Positions 28,508 to 38,065 of a stretch of 64,000 nt of DNA are shown here, piece after piece. The notes beneath the pieces are model-generated. The model was not told the origin of the DNA, made no database searches, and saw only the letters and a program-made list of their open reading frames with translations. The translations under genes and the position numbers were made by a program. Position 1 is the stretch's first letter. Each line of letters starts with the position of its first letter. This DNA comes from an uncultured Christensenellaceae bacterium (GTDB lineage Bacteria > Bacillota > Clostridia > Christensenellales > UBA3700), in the NCBI GenBank assembly GCA_944383905.1, contig CALWRI010000008.1, positions 17,782 to 81,781 of the forward strand. The letters are read 5' to 3'.

Positions 28508-29191
28508 ATGACAACGAAAAAAAGAACAAAAGACAAAGCAGCAGCGAAAATTTACTCCCTTATTTTGAGTGCGGCGACCGTTATCGTGAAATTTGCAGCG
28601 GGAGCGGTCACGTCGTCCGTGTTCGTTGTCGTATCCGCTTTTTATTCGTGCGGAACGGCAATAGCCAAAGCGTTGTGCATCAAAGGAGAAAGAGGCGGGC
28701 GAGGAGAAGGAGATTTCAACCTCTGTATTGCGTGCGCGGGGGTTATGTTCGCGTCCGCGTTGCTGTATTGCGCGGGCGCTATCAGACAATTCTGGATACC
28801 GTCGACGGTATATTTCGGCAAAATACCCGCGATAGCTATCGCCGCGGTGTCGTTTTGCGATCTCGGAGCGGCGATCGCCGGTATGGTGAAAGAGAGGAAA
28901 AGGGGCAGTTGTTTCGTAAAGGCTCTGAAGAGGATAAATTTTACGGGAGCGCTTGCGGCGATAGTTCTGACACAAACTGCGATTTTGTCTTTTGCCGACA
29001 ACGGGGCAAACGATCATGCCAACGCTGTTGCGGGTATAATCGTCAGCGTTGTGATCGTGATTTGCGCCGCGGTAACGCTTGTCGACGCGGTCAGGGGTCG
29101 ACGTGCCTTTTCAAACAACGCGTTGCGGGAGGAAGAAGACGGAGAAGACGCTTTCGAAAACCGGGAAAACACGACAGACGGCGCGCTTTGA
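28508..29191 (+). CDS. Unrecognised multi-pass membrane protein
   Basis: 227 residues with about six hydrophobic segments (near 15-45, 70-90, 105-130, 150-165 and 175-195) and an acidic C-terminal tail (REEEDGEDAFENRENT). GGAGGCG is close to the ATG, 43 bp after the preceding gene, so the two are probably cotranscribed. No motif allows a functional call. Confidence 0.65.
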   Translation: MTTKKRTKDKAAAKIYSLILSAATVIVKFAAGAVTSSVFVVVSAFYSCGTAIAKALCIKGERGGRGEGDFNLCIACAGVMFASALLYCAGAIRQFWIPSTVYFGKIPAIAIAAVSFCDLGAAIAGMVKERKRGSCFVKALKRINFTGALAAIVLTQTAILSFADNGANDHANAVAGIIVSVVIVICAAVTLVDAVRGRRAFSNNALREEEDGEDAFENRENTTDGAL

Positions 29192-29379
29192 GACAGAGTT
29201 TTGTCGGCGAAAAGACAAAATAAAAAACATTTTATCCTTCGGCTGAAATTTTACAAAAAAACCCTTGAAAAAATGATACGCTTTTTTGAAAAGTGTATTA
29301 TAATGTCGCGGGAAAGAAAGATAAGGTATGTATTTCGCGGGGGCGGAATTGTGAGAATAATTGCACAAGGAATTATTCT

Positions 29380-30852
29380 ATGACGAAGGATCTGACGGTA
29401 GGGAAACCGTTCAAAAGCATTTTGTTCTTTACGTTGCCGATTTTCATAGGCAACGTCTTTCAACAGCTTTACAGCATGATCGACGCGGTCATAGTCGGTC
29501 AGACCATTTCGGACGAAGCGCTCGCCGGCGTCGGCGCAACGGGAGCGATCTCCTTTCTCATCATAGGTTTCGTGCAGGGACTGACGGCGGGATTCGCGGT
29601 CAAGACGAGCCAGCTTTACGGCGCGCAGGACGAAGAAGGGATAAGGCGCAGCATAGCGAGCTCTATCGCTCTGTCCGCCGTGCTCACGGTGGCGCTTACG
29701 TTCGTCAGCGTATTCACGACGATGCCGCTTCTCCGACTCATGCAGACGCCCGAAGACATAATCGGATTTTCATACGACTATATAGTCACGATATATTGGG
29801 GACTTGCGGCGTCGGTATTTTACAATCTGGCGTCGAGCGTGCTCCGCGCTCTCGGGGACAGCAAGACGCCTCTCGTGTTCCTGATCGTTGCTGCGCTTCT
29901 CAACATCGGGTTCGACTTTTTGTTCATACTCGGATTCGGCACGGGCGTCGAAGGGGCGGGCTGGGCGACGGTATTGTCGCAGGCGCTTTCCGCGATCGGC
30001 TGTTTCGTATATATGTTCGTGCGTTTCCCCGTATGCAGGGTAAAGGCGAAGCACTTTCTCAACAAACCGCTGTTTTATCTGCAACATCTGGCGATCGGGG
30101 TGCCTATGGCGCTTCAGTATTCGATCACCGCGATCGGAATGATGGTGCAGCAGACCGCGCTCAACAAGCTGGGCACGCAGGTGGTAACGGCATATACGGC
30201 GGCGTCCAAAGTTGACAATCTGGCGCAGCAGAGTATGTCTGCGCTGGGTACGGCTGTGGCGACGTACTGCGGACAGAATTACGGCGCGGGCAAATTTCAC
30301 AGAATACGCAAGGGCGTGACGGAGAGCATGATCATGGGCGCGGTATGCGCGGTCGCGAGCCTGGTCTTTGTCGTCGCGTGCGCCAAGCCGCTTACCATGC
30401 TGTTCGTGAAGGACGCGTCCGAGGAGATAATCTCTCTCAGCAAAGAATTTTTGCTCTGGCAGGGAGTGTTTTACGTTGCGCTTGCGGCGATATTCGTATA
30501 CCGCAACGCGCTTCAGGGCATAGGAAGGAGCGCTCTTACTATGCTTGCCGGCGCGACGGAACTTCTGATGAGATCTCTCGCTGCGATATTCCTCGCAAAG
30601 TGGTTCGGCTTCACGGGTATATGTTTTTCAAGCCCGTCGGCGTGGGTGGGAGCGGACGTCTTCCTTCTGATAGCTTATTTCGTGATAATGCACAGGGTGA
30701 TAAAAAAGGCAATGCGTTCGGGTTCCGACAATCCGATCAAGCTGGTCTACGAGAAGAAGGGAGTGCCCAACGACGGCAAAGTGACGCCCGTGGCGGACGA
30801 GGAGGTCTCCGCGGCTGCGGAAAGGATGACTACGGAAAGAGTCGCGCAGTGA
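29380..30852 (+). CDS. MATE family efflux transporter
   Basis: A 490-residue protein with twelve hydrophobic segments and the typical MATE start (MTKDLTVGKPFKSILFFTLPIFIGNVFQQLYSMIDAVIVGQTI), including the first half-motif around GFAVKTSQLYGAQDEEGIRRS. Members export cationic drugs or metabolites using Na+ or H+. The substrate is unknown. AAGGA precedes the ATG at 29380. An in-frame start at 29293 lacks support. Confidence 0.92.
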   Translation: MTKDLTVGKPFKSILFFTLPIFIGNVFQQLYSMIDAVIVGQTISDEALAGVGATGAISFLIIGFVQGLTAGFAVKTSQLYGAQDEEGIRRSIASSIALSAVLTVALTFVSVFTTMPLLRLMQTPEDIIGFSYDYIVTIYWGLAASVFYNLASSVLRALGDSKTPLVFLIVAALLNIGFDFLFILGFGTGVEGAGWATVLSQALSAIGCFVYMFVRFPVCRVKAKHFLNKPLFYLQHLAIGVPMALQYSITAIGMMVQQTALNKLGTQVVTAYTAASKVDNLAQQSMSALGTAVATYCGQNYGAGKFHRIRKGVTESMIMGAVCAVASLVFVVACAKPLTMLFVKDASEEIISLSKEFLLWQGVFYVALAAIFVYRNALQGIGRSALTMLAGATELLMRSLAAIFLAKWFGFTGICFSSPSAWVGADVFLLIAYFVIMHRVIKKAMRSGSDNPIKLVYEKKGVPNDGKVTPVADEEVSAAAERMTTERVAQ

Positions 30853-30871
30853 CCGCGGACAGAGGAGAAGA

Positions 30872-30899
30872 AAGCCGTTCCTTCGGGAGCGGCTTTTTT
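30872..30899 (+). terminator. MATE gene terminator
   Basis: AAGCCGTTCC-TTCG-GGAGCGGCTT hairpin with a T-run, 20 bp past the stop codon. Confidence 0.8.
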
Positions 30900-31054
30900 G
30901 CGTTGAAAGCAACAAGAAAGAAGAAGCGGCAGCGGCGCGGTCGCGGGGGTTTCTTAAACAGAAGGGCGGAAACACCGTCGGAAACAGGATAAGGGAAAGC
31001 GGCGCCGTATCTTTTTTTGCTTTTGCAAATAAGAAATCGGGTTTTCCGGACGGG

Positions 31055-32404
31055 TCAGCGGTCTTTGCGGGGGTCGGAGATGCGTCGCGCGACGGAGATC
31101 AGAGAAAGCGCGGGGTCGGAGCTGTCGAGACCGTAATGCCAGAAGGTCACGCCGGCAAGTCCCGCGTCGAGGGCGAGCGCGGTCTTGTCCGCGACGAGCT
31201 GTCGCCCGTTGAAGAAACAGGGTTTGAGCTGTCCGTCGCAATCCGCATACGAAATATTACAGAAAAAGGGGATAGAGTCGGCGTGGTCGGCGTATACGGG
31301 GGTATACTGCGAGCCGTCGGTCGGCTTTGCGTATAGCGGGATCCCGAGGATTATTTTGCCGAAAGGAACGCCTTCTTTTTTCAGATGTTTCAGCTGTGAA
31401 TAAGCCGTGTAAAAAGTGGAATGGCACCCTCGTTTATCCGGTTCGTCGTAAGACATAAGGATTATTCTGTCAAAGGGCGCGAGCCTCTTTGCGCCGAGGC
31501 GTTTCTCATCCACGCACCACGCGCTGACCGCGGCGGACAGGCAGACGTATGGGGGGAGACAGGTTTTCAGATAGGCGCTAAAGTCGGCAAAGAGAGAATA
31601 GTCGGTCGGGGTCAACGGGTATTCGTAATCGAAAGAGATCCCGTCGAGAGCGTATTTTTCGACGAAAGAGAGCAGCTCTGCAGCGAGTTTTTCGCGCTTG
31701 GAAAAGGCGGAAGAGAGGCGTTGTTGCATCGTTAGGCCGTCGTCGAACTCTCTGTCTCCGAGCACGGTCGCGAATACTTTGGCGGCGGGGCAGGCGGAAC
31801 GGACGTTTTTTACACAGGCGGACAGCACGTCTTCTCCGTCTATCCTTTGCCCGTCGAGGTAATAGTCGGGCAGGCGCACCCGCGCGTCCTTGTCGATATA
31901 TGCGCTGTACACGACGTCGAACGCGTCGCAGTCGGTCGGCGGGTTTGAGGGAAAAGAGTAAGCGTATTTTGCGGTGACGTAAGAGGAGACCGAAAAAGAG
32001 CGGTCGTCTGCGGGAACGTAATACGCCTCCGCTTCAAAGATCTTCGGGTCGTTTTCCGCGTTTACGGAAAGGACGAGCTTATCCGTAGTCACGGCGGGAA
32101 AAGAGCAGTATCTGTACCCGCCTATGAAATCGTTGCCGTAAAAAGGAGAAGGGGAGGACGGGAGACTTATCGTGAAAGAGAAAGTCTCGTCGGTGCGGGC
32201 TTTGAGGACGAGTCTGTTGAAAGTCGCCGTCTTTTTGAGGTCGATCAGGACGGCGCCGTCTTCAAAAGAGGAGATCTTCGCGTCTTTCGCCAGGTTGTCG
32301 TATCTCGACGTTATTTCTGAAAAAGTTTCGTCGACTGCGCGGCACGAACACAGCAGGAAGCATAAAGACAGTGCGACAACAACCGTGACAACTGTTTTTT
32401 TCAT
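31055..32404 (-). CDS. Lipoprotein with a glycoside hydrolase 18-like domain
   Basis: A 449-residue exported lipoprotein. The signal peptide ends in LCSC (lipid-modified Cys21). Residues about 30-130 look like a small beta domain. Residues about 160-449 follow the GH18 pattern, with DGISFDYEYP (254-263) in place of the usual DGxDxDWE. The proton donor Glu261 and Asp259 are kept, while the first inner Asp is Ser. YDEPDKRG, GIPLYAKP and VTFWHYGLD fit barrel strands of spore-cortex or cell-wall type GH18 proteins. The substrate is uncertain. The long upstream in-frame extension is antisense to trkH and rejected. Confidence 0.82.
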   Translation of the reverse strand: MKKTVVTVVVALSLCFLLCSCRAVDETFSEITSRYDNLAKDAKISSFEDGAVLIDLKKTATFNRLVLKARTDETFSFTISLPSSPSPFYGNDFIGGYRYCSFPAVTTDKLVLSVNAENDPKIFEAEAYYVPADDRSFSVSSYVTAKYAYSFPSNPPTDCDAFDVVYSAYIDKDARVRLPDYYLDGQRIDGEDVLSACVKNVRSACPAAKVFATVLGDREFDDGLTMQQRLSSAFSKREKLAAELLSFVEKYALDGISFDYEYPLTPTDYSLFADFSAYLKTCLPPYVCLSAAVSAWCVDEKRLGAKRLAPFDRIILMSYDEPDKRGCHSTFYTAYSQLKHLKKEGVPFGKIILGIPLYAKPTDGSQYTPVYADHADSIPFFCNISYADCDGQLKPCFFNGRQLVADKTALALDAGLAGVTFWHYGLDSSDPALSLISVARRISDPRKDR

Positions 32405-32755
32405 AATAATATTGTGCGTTGCTCTGCGGGAATAATACAAAAAAAGGAAATACGGGGAAAAGGCTTTGTGTTTTTGGCAAAAAAACCGCAAAAACGGTTT
32501 TCGCGTCGGAAATTCGACGGGAGAGCGAAAGGATGCGCGCTTGCTTTCTCCCGTCGTTGAAAAGCGCGGAAAACTCAATACTTGTCGGCAAAAAAGAGAC
32601 GAAAAAGAAAAGAAAAACAGTCTCCCGAAAGGGTTGAGGAAACGCCTTGAGACAAAAAAAGTTTGCAAAGCACGGATTTTATAGTATAATAGTATCGATC
32701 CGTCTGCGCATATATGCGCGGGAGAAAGGAGTGTTTTCGGTAAAGGCTGAAAGGT
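32405..32755. other. Divergent intergenic region with the trkH promoter
   Basis: TTGCAA (32663-32668), 16 bases, TATAAT (32685-32690) drive trkH. No promoter is convincing for the GH18 gene. The leader before trkH is only about 60 nt, too short for a c-di-AMP riboswitch. The rest is A-rich with no other signal. Confidence 0.55.
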
Positions 32756-34117
32756 ATGGATACAAAACGGTTCGTAAAAAACATAAAAGACAGGGTCTTT
32801 ACTCCGATAAGGCTCGTGATGTTGAGCTTTTTCGTGATAATTGCGGTGGGGACGGTGTTGCTTCTGATGCCGTTTGCGACCAAACAGCAAGGCTCTTTGT
32901 CTTTTATCGATGCGCTTTTCACCGCGACGAGCGCGACATGCGTCACGGGATTGTCCGTTGAAAGTCTGCACGACGAGTTTACCGTGTTCGGACAGATCGT
33001 CGTATTGCTTCTCGTGCAGCTGGGCGGGCTCGGGTTCATGACCCTGACGTCCACGGTCTATATTCTCATAAGGCACAAGATATCTTTGAGGAAACGCCTG
33101 AGCATGAGAGAAGATCTCTCGCAGCCCGGGATGGCGGATCTCAAAAAGCTCACGCTCGACGTGATAAAACTGACTGCGACGGCGGAACTGACGGGCGCCG
33201 TACTGCTCGCGATAGGGTTTTCGCGCTATTACGATTTCGGCACGTCGGTATGGTACGGCATTTTTCACAGCGTGACGGCTTTCTGCAACGCGGGTTTCGA
33301 CATAGTCAGCGGCAGCACGTCCTTGCAGAAGTTTTATTCCGACCCGTATATTCTCATCGTTCTCGCTTTGCTCATAATCATAGGCGGCATAGGTTTTGTC
33401 GTTGTCAGCGACGTGTTCCGCGTCAGGAGTTGGCGCAAATTCAAACTGCACACGAAGATAGTTCTTCCGATGACGCTCGCGCTCATTCTCGTGGGTACGT
33501 TTTCCTTTCTTGTGGCGGAGTATTCCAATCCCGCCACGCTCGGAAAAATGAGCTTGGGGGATAAGTTCGTCAACGCGTTTTTCCAATCGGTAACGGCAAG
33601 GACTGCGGGATTCGCTTCGATAGACCAGGGCGCGATGACCGACTTTTCCAAGTCGATGACGATAGTGCTGATGTTTGTCGGCGCGTGCCCCGGCGGTACG
33701 GGCGGCGGCATAAAGACGACGACGCTCTTCGTGCTTCTCGTGACGGTCTATGCGACGATAAGGCAAAAGAGAGAGATAATAATCGATATGAGAAGCGTCG
33801 GCAGAGAGACGCTCGCCAAAGCCGCGACAATACTCACGCTTGCGTTGTCTGTGGCGGTATTGAGCCTTATGGGGCTGGAGATATGTATGCAGGGCAGCGT
33901 GCCGTGGTCGGAGCTGATGTTCGAACAGGTCAGCGCTTACGCGACGGTGGGTCTCTCCGAAGGGATAACCCCTTCGCTCAACACGGGCGCGAAGCTCATA
34001 CTTACGCTCAATATGTATATAGGAAGGATCGGCTCGTTCGGTTTCTTCATGGCGTTTTCGTCTACGGCAAAGGCGCAGGCGCACGTCAAATATCCCGAAG
34101 CGGGGATCATCTTGTAA
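32756..34117 (+). CDS. Potassium uptake channel subunit TrkH/KtrB
   Basis: A 453-residue membrane protein with the four pore-loop repeats of the Trk/Ktr family. The selectivity-filter glycine regions include ATSATCVTGLSV near 60, VTAFCNAGFDIVSG near 184, ARTAGFASIDQG near 285 and SAYATVGLSEGITP near 396. It carries K+ inward, gated by the TrkA/KtrA ring encoded 12 bp downstream. The ATG has only a weak AAAGGT nearby. Confidence 0.94.
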   Translation: MDTKRFVKNIKDRVFTPIRLVMLSFFVIIAVGTVLLLMPFATKQQGSLSFIDALFTATSATCVTGLSVESLHDEFTVFGQIVVLLLVQLGGLGFMTLTSTVYILIRHKISLRKRLSMREDLSQPGMADLKKLTLDVIKLTATAELTGAVLLAIGFSRYYDFGTSVWYGIFHSVTAFCNAGFDIVSGSTSLQKFYSDPYILIVLALLIIIGGIGFVVVSDVFRVRSWRKFKLHTKIVLPMTLALILVGTFSFLVAEYSNPATLGKMSLGDKFVNAFFQSVTARTAGFASIDQGAMTDFSKSMTIVLMFVGACPGGTGGGIKTTTLFVLLVTVYATIRQKREIIIDMRSVGRETLAKAATILTLALSVAVLSLMGLEICMQGSVPWSELMFEQVSAYATVGLSEGITPSLNTGAKLILTLNMYIGRIGSFGFFMAFSSTAKAQAHVKYPEAGIIL

Positions 34118-34129
34118 TCAGGAGGAGAT

Positions 34130-34813
34130 ATGGACAACAATTTACCCAAATCCAATATGAAACAGGTCGCGGTGCTCGGTCTCGGCAGGTTCGGTACCGA
34201 GGTCACGAAGGCGCTTTACAATTACGGTTGCGAAGTGCTTGCGGTCGACGAAAACGAGGAGAAGACCTATGAAGTCGCGGAGTTTGCGACTCATACCGTC
34301 ACGACCAACGTCGCGGAAGAGAGCAATCTCAAGACAATAGGCATCACCGACTTCGACGCGGTAATAATCGCGATCGGCGACAACATTCAGGCTTCGATAA
34401 TAACCGCGCTCATCTGCAAGGAGATGGGGGTAAATTACATCGTCGCGAAGGCGCAGAACAGCAAGCACGCAACAGTGCTCAAAAAGATAGGCGTGGATTA
34501 CGTCGTGATACCGGAGCTGGACACCGCCATCAAGACCGCGAGACTTCTGACGCATCCGAAGATAAACGACCTCATCGAGATCGCGGCGGGGTACGGGCTT
34601 GCGGAGATCGAAGTCCCCAAAGAATGGGTCGGAAAGCCGCTTATCGAGCTTGATATACGCAACAGGTATGCGGTCAACGTGCTCGTAGTCATCAGCAAAA
34701 ACGGAGAGGTCAACGCCAATCCTTACGGCGCGACAGTGCTCACAGAAGGAGGAAAACTCATAGTCGGCGGCAATATGGACGATATCGGCGCGTTGAGTTC
34801 GAGAATGTCTTAA
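34130..34813 (+). CDS. Potassium uptake regulatory subunit TrkA/KtrA
   Basis: 227 residues: an RCK_N (TrkA-N) domain with nucleotide-binding motif AVLGLGRFGTEV near 14 and a conserved acidic residue in LAVDENEE, then a TrkA-C domain (about 140-220). Binds nucleotides and gates the partner channel. AGGAGGAGAT precedes the ATG, and the gene is cotranscribed with the channel gene. Confidence 0.94.
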   Translation: MDNNLPKSNMKQVAVLGLGRFGTEVTKALYNYGCEVLAVDENEEKTYEVAEFATHTVTTNVAEESNLKTIGITDFDAVIIAIGDNIQASIITALICKEMGVNYIVAKAQNSKHATVLKKIGVDYVVIPELDTAIKTARLLTHPKINDLIEIAAGYGLAEIEVPKEWVGKPLIELDIRNRYAVNVLVVISKNGEVNANPYGATVLTEGGKLIVGGNMDDIGALSSRMS

Positions 34814-34847
34814 AGTCGGATTGTCGGCAAAAAAGAACAATTTATCG

Positions 34848-34877
34848 GCGGAGAAAGATCTTTCTCCGCTTTTTTAC
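34848..34877 (+). terminator. trkHA operon terminator
   Basis: GCGGAGAAAGATCTTTCTCCGC is a perfect hairpin followed by TTTTTT, 35 bp past the stop. Confidence 0.85.
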
Positions 34878-35043
34878 TGGCGTGCAAATGAGTTTTGTCT
34901 CAAGGCAAGCGCGGCGGAAAAGTCCCGTTATACGACGTGCGACGAAGCAAAACAAAGCCTTGCCCGAGAGGATCCCGTGCCCGTACCGTACGGGCGAACG
35001 CGGCGTAGGCTTCAAGTCGCGTAAAACAGACGGGTTGAGGGCG

Positions 35044-35550
35044 TCAGGCTTGAGGATCTCTGAACAGAATGCAATCGGGCGGGCACAGAGTGAAAGTAAA
35101 AAAGCATACGCCGATCGCTATTATTCCGAGCACCGCGAGTCTGTTGAGTGCAGGTCGGGGTTTTGATTCGTACGCAAAGAAGGCGAGAGCGTATCCCGCA
35201 ACGACGGATATTATGAAGACCGCGATGTCGGCGGGGAGAAAAGATCTGCCCGCGACAGCCGTATAGCTGTAAAAAAGCAGGGGAATCAAAGCGGCGCCGG
35301 CAAACAGCGCGACGAAGGACGCGAGGGCATAGTTGCCTCCCCGCACTTTGAGAGACGCTGCTCCGAGGTAGAGAGCAGTCGGGAAAAGGACGAGTTTCAT
35401 ATGCTCCCATACGCTTTCGTTGACGGGAAAGAACAGCCCGATCACCGGGTTGCCGCCCGACCATTCGTAAAAGAAATGTCCCACCGTTCCGAGCACGAGA
35501 GTGAAAAGCGCGCCGACCGAAAAGAAGATAAGAGATTGTTTTTTTGTCAT
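35044..35550 (-). CDS. Small multi-pass membrane protein (DUF6512-like)
   Basis: 168 residues with five hydrophobic segments. The NESVWEHMKLVLFPTALY stretch near 44-60 resembles a conserved motif of small Bacillota membrane proteins (DUF6512 by memory, not checked). No function is known. A lone gene between oppositely oriented transcription units. The start is placed at MTKKQSL, without a strong ribosome binding site. Confidence 0.65.
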   Translation of the reverse strand: MTKKQSLIFFSVGALFTLVLGTVGHFFYEWSGGNPVIGLFFPVNESVWEHMKLVLFPTALYLGAASLKVRGGNYALASFVALFAGAALIPLLFYSYTAVAGRSFLPADIAVFIISVVAGYALAFFAYESKPRPALNRLAVLGIIAIGVCFFTFTLCPPDCILFRDPQA

Positions 35551-35800
35551 ACAGTGATATTATATCCTTCGCGTTTTGCGATTATTCCGATTGCAATAAA
35601 AATGCTGATAACGCACACGGGCAAGGAAAAATATTACAAAAAAAGTTGCGCTTCGCCGGCGGGTCGGAGAAAGGGAAAAGCAAGAAAAATTTTTCGTCGG
35701 AGACAACGCCCGTCAAAAAACCGCATGAAAAAGACCTTTTCGGGTCAAACAGACGGAAACGACGGGGAAAACTGCCAAGGGTCTATTCTCTGCAAGCAAT

Positions 35801-35829
35801 TTGACATACGCGCATTAATATAGTATTAT
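35801..35829 (+). promoter_or_regulatory. Promoter of the nahK-galE-polysaccharide block
   Basis: TTGACA (35801-35806), 17-base spacer, TATTAT (35824-35829), giving a leader of about 40 nt before the kinase gene. The 35551-35800 stretch upstream holds no gene. Confidence 0.75.
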
Positions 35830-35876
35830 AGTTATGTATGAAATCGTTGTCGCAAAGGAGATGACAAAAGGAAAAT

Positions 35877-36974
35877 ATGGCTGAAATATCGGATATAGCA
35901 AAAAAATTCTGTTTTGAGGGAGAATATGTAAGCGCCGCGCCGTTCGGAAGCGGGCATATCAACGATACTTTTGCGCTCGTTTTCGAAAAAAACGGCGACA
36001 AGATAAGGTATATCCTTCAGAAGATGAACAAAAAAGTGTTTCCCGACACTCGCATACTTATGCACAACGTTGCTCTCGTTACCGAATTTCTTGCGGAAAA
36101 GATCAGGGAAAAAGGCGGGGACTGCGACAGAGAAACGCTCAAACTTGTGCGCACGCGGGACGGTCGCAGTTATTATACTGCGCCCGACGGAGGGTGCTGG
36201 AGAGCATTTTTGTTTGTGGAAAACACGGTCGCTTATCAGACGGTGGAAAACCCGGAGATGTTCGAGGATACAGGCAGGGCGTTCGGCACGTTTATTTCGC
36301 GGCTTGCCGACTTTGACGCTTCGCAGCTCGGAGAGGTGATAAAGAATTTTCACGACACCCGCGACAGATACCGCAAGTTCGAGGAGGCGCTCAATGCCGA
36401 CAAGGTCGGCAGGGCTGCCGGAGTCGGCAAAGAGATATCTTTCGTCGAGAGCAGGAAGGAATATTGCGACAGGGTCGTCGGTATGCTCGAAAGGGGAGAG
36501 ATACCTCTCCGCGTGACGCACAACGACACCAAGCTCAACAATATCCTTATCGACGCGGACACAAAAAAAGCGGTCTGTGTGATAGACCTCGACACGATAA
36601 TGCCCGGGTCGTTGCTGTACGATTTCGGAGACGCAATCCGTTTCGGCTGTTCAACGGCGGCGGAAGACGAGAAGGATCTCGGCAAGGTGGACTTTGACGT
36701 CAGGCTTTTCGAGGCGTTCACAAAGGGTTTTCTGCACGGAATAGGCGACAGCATCACGCAAAAGGAGCGCGAAAATCTCGCGTTCGGCGCGATACTCATG
36801 ACTTACGAATGCGGCATGAGGTTTCTGACCGATTATCTGGACGGAGACAACTATTTCAAGACGGCGTACCCGGAGCACAATCTCGTGCGTTGCCGTACGC
36901 AGTTCAGGCTGGTCGAGCTGATGGAAAAGCGTCTTGAAGAAATGAATTTAATAGTGCGTAAATACGCAAAATAA
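35877..36974 (+). CDS. APH-fold sugar kinase, N-acetylhexosamine 1-kinase (NahK)-like
   Basis: A 365-residue kinase of the choline/aminoglycoside-kinase fold. The catalytic loop HNDTKLNNILID lies near 213 and the metal-binding VIDLDTIMPGSLLYDFGDAIRFG near 236. This phrasing is typical of NahK-type proteins that phosphorylate GlcNAc or GalNAc at C1 in the lacto-N-biose pathway. With galE 34 bp downstream it could feed UDP-hexosamine formation for the polysaccharide genes that follow. Substrate not proven. AAAGGA precedes the ATG. Confidence 0.8.
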   Translation: MAEISDIAKKFCFEGEYVSAAPFGSGHINDTFALVFEKNGDKIRYILQKMNKKVFPDTRILMHNVALVTEFLAEKIREKGGDCDRETLKLVRTRDGRSYYTAPDGGCWRAFLFVENTVAYQTVENPEMFEDTGRAFGTFISRLADFDASQLGEVIKNFHDTRDRYRKFEEALNADKVGRAAGVGKEISFVESRKEYCDRVVGMLERGEIPLRVTHNDTKLNNILIDADTKKAVCVIDLDTIMPGSLLYDFGDAIRFGCSTAAEDEKDLGKVDFDVRLFEAFTKGFLHGIGDSITQKERENLAFGAILMTYECGMRFLTDYLDGDNYFKTAYPEHNLVRCRTQFRLVELMEKRLEEMNLIVRKYAK

Positions 36975-37007
36975 ATTAAACCGCAAAAGCGGAAAAGGAG
37001 AGTTTTT

Positions 37008-38024
37008 ATGAAGGTTCTGGTTACGGGAGGCGCCGGCTACATAGGCAGCCACACGGTAGTTGATCTTCTTGACAACGATTTTGATGTCGTAGTTGTGGAC
37101 AATCTCTGCAACAGCAAACCCGCGGTTGTCGAGAGGGTGAAGAAAATCACGGGCAAAGACTTCGCTTTTTACCGGAGCGACGTATGCGACGAAAAGGCGC
37201 TGGACGAGATCTTCGAAAAGGAGAAACCGGATGCGGTGATACATTTTGCGGGACTCAAAGCGGTCGGGGAATCCTGCCGCAAGCCGCTCGAATATTATCG
37301 CAACAATCTCATAAGCACGCTCAACCTGCTCAAGGTTATGAGGGCGCACGACTGCAAGAACTTCGTGTTCTCGTCGTCCGCGACAGTTTACGGACAGCCC
37401 AAGAGCGTGCCGATAAAGGAGGATTTCCCGCTGTCGACGACAAATCCTTACGGGTCCACCAAACTGATGATCGAGGATATGCTCCGCGATCTCTACAAGG
37501 CGGACGACAGCTGGAATATTGCAATCCTGCGTTATTTTAACCCGATCGGCGCGCACAAGAGCGGGCTTATCGGCGAGGACCCTGCGGGAATACCCAACAA
37601 CCTTATGCCTTACATCACGCAGGTCGCAATCGGAAAGCTGGAAAAGTTGAGCGTGTTCGGCAACGACTATCCGACGCCGGACGGAACGGGCGTCAGGGAT
37701 TATATCCACGTCCTCGACCTTGCGAGAGGACATCTGCTCGCTCTCAAAAAGCTCGCGACGGGCAGCGGTCTCGTGACATACAATCTGGGTACGGGAAAGG
37801 GTTACAGCGTGCTTCAGATGGTAAAGGCGTTTGAAAAGGCGAGCGGCAAGGCGGTGCCTTACGTCATTGCGCCGAGACGCGCGGGCGATATTGCGGAATG
37901 CTATGCGGACGCGAGCCTCGCGAAAAAGGAGATCGGCTTCGAGTGTCGTTACGACCTTAAGGATATGTGCGAAGACAGCTGGAAATGGCAGATCAACAAT
38001 CCGAAGGGTTACGACGAGGACTGA
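37008..38024 (+). CDS. galE: UDP-glucose 4-epimerase
   Basis: 338 residues, full length. NAD-binding GGAGYIGSH at residues 7-15, catalytic FSSSATVYG and YGSTKLM (YxxxK) near 148, and the GalE-type NPIGAHKSGLIGEDPAGIPNNLMPYI region near 180. It interconverts UDP-Glc/UDP-Gal and often the N-acetyl forms. GGAGAG precedes the ATG. It lies between the kinase and polysaccharide genes. Confidence 0.95.
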   Translation: MKVLVTGGAGYIGSHTVVDLLDNDFDVVVVDNLCNSKPAVVERVKKITGKDFAFYRSDVCDEKALDEIFEKEKPDAVIHFAGLKAVGESCRKPLEYYRNNLISTLNLLKVMRAHDCKNFVFSSSATVYGQPKSVPIKEDFPLSTTNPYGSTKLMIEDMLRDLYKADDSWNIAILRYFNPIGAHKSGLIGEDPAGIPNNLMPYITQVAIGKLEKLSVFGNDYPTPDGTGVRDYIHVLDLARGHLLALKKLATGSGLVTYNLGTGKGYSVLQMVKAFEKASGKAVPYVIAPRRAGDIAECYADASLAKKEIGFECRYDLKDMCEDSWKWQINNPKGYDED

Positions 38025-38065
38025 TCTGAAATCAACGAAAGAGAGAAAACATAGGGAGAAGCGTT

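Noticed and set aside
31055..34084. 1009-residue ORF extending far upstream of the GH18 lipoprotein
   Set aside because: The upstream 560 residues are antisense to trkH and rich in Arg/His. The true start has a signal peptide and lipobox at 32404.
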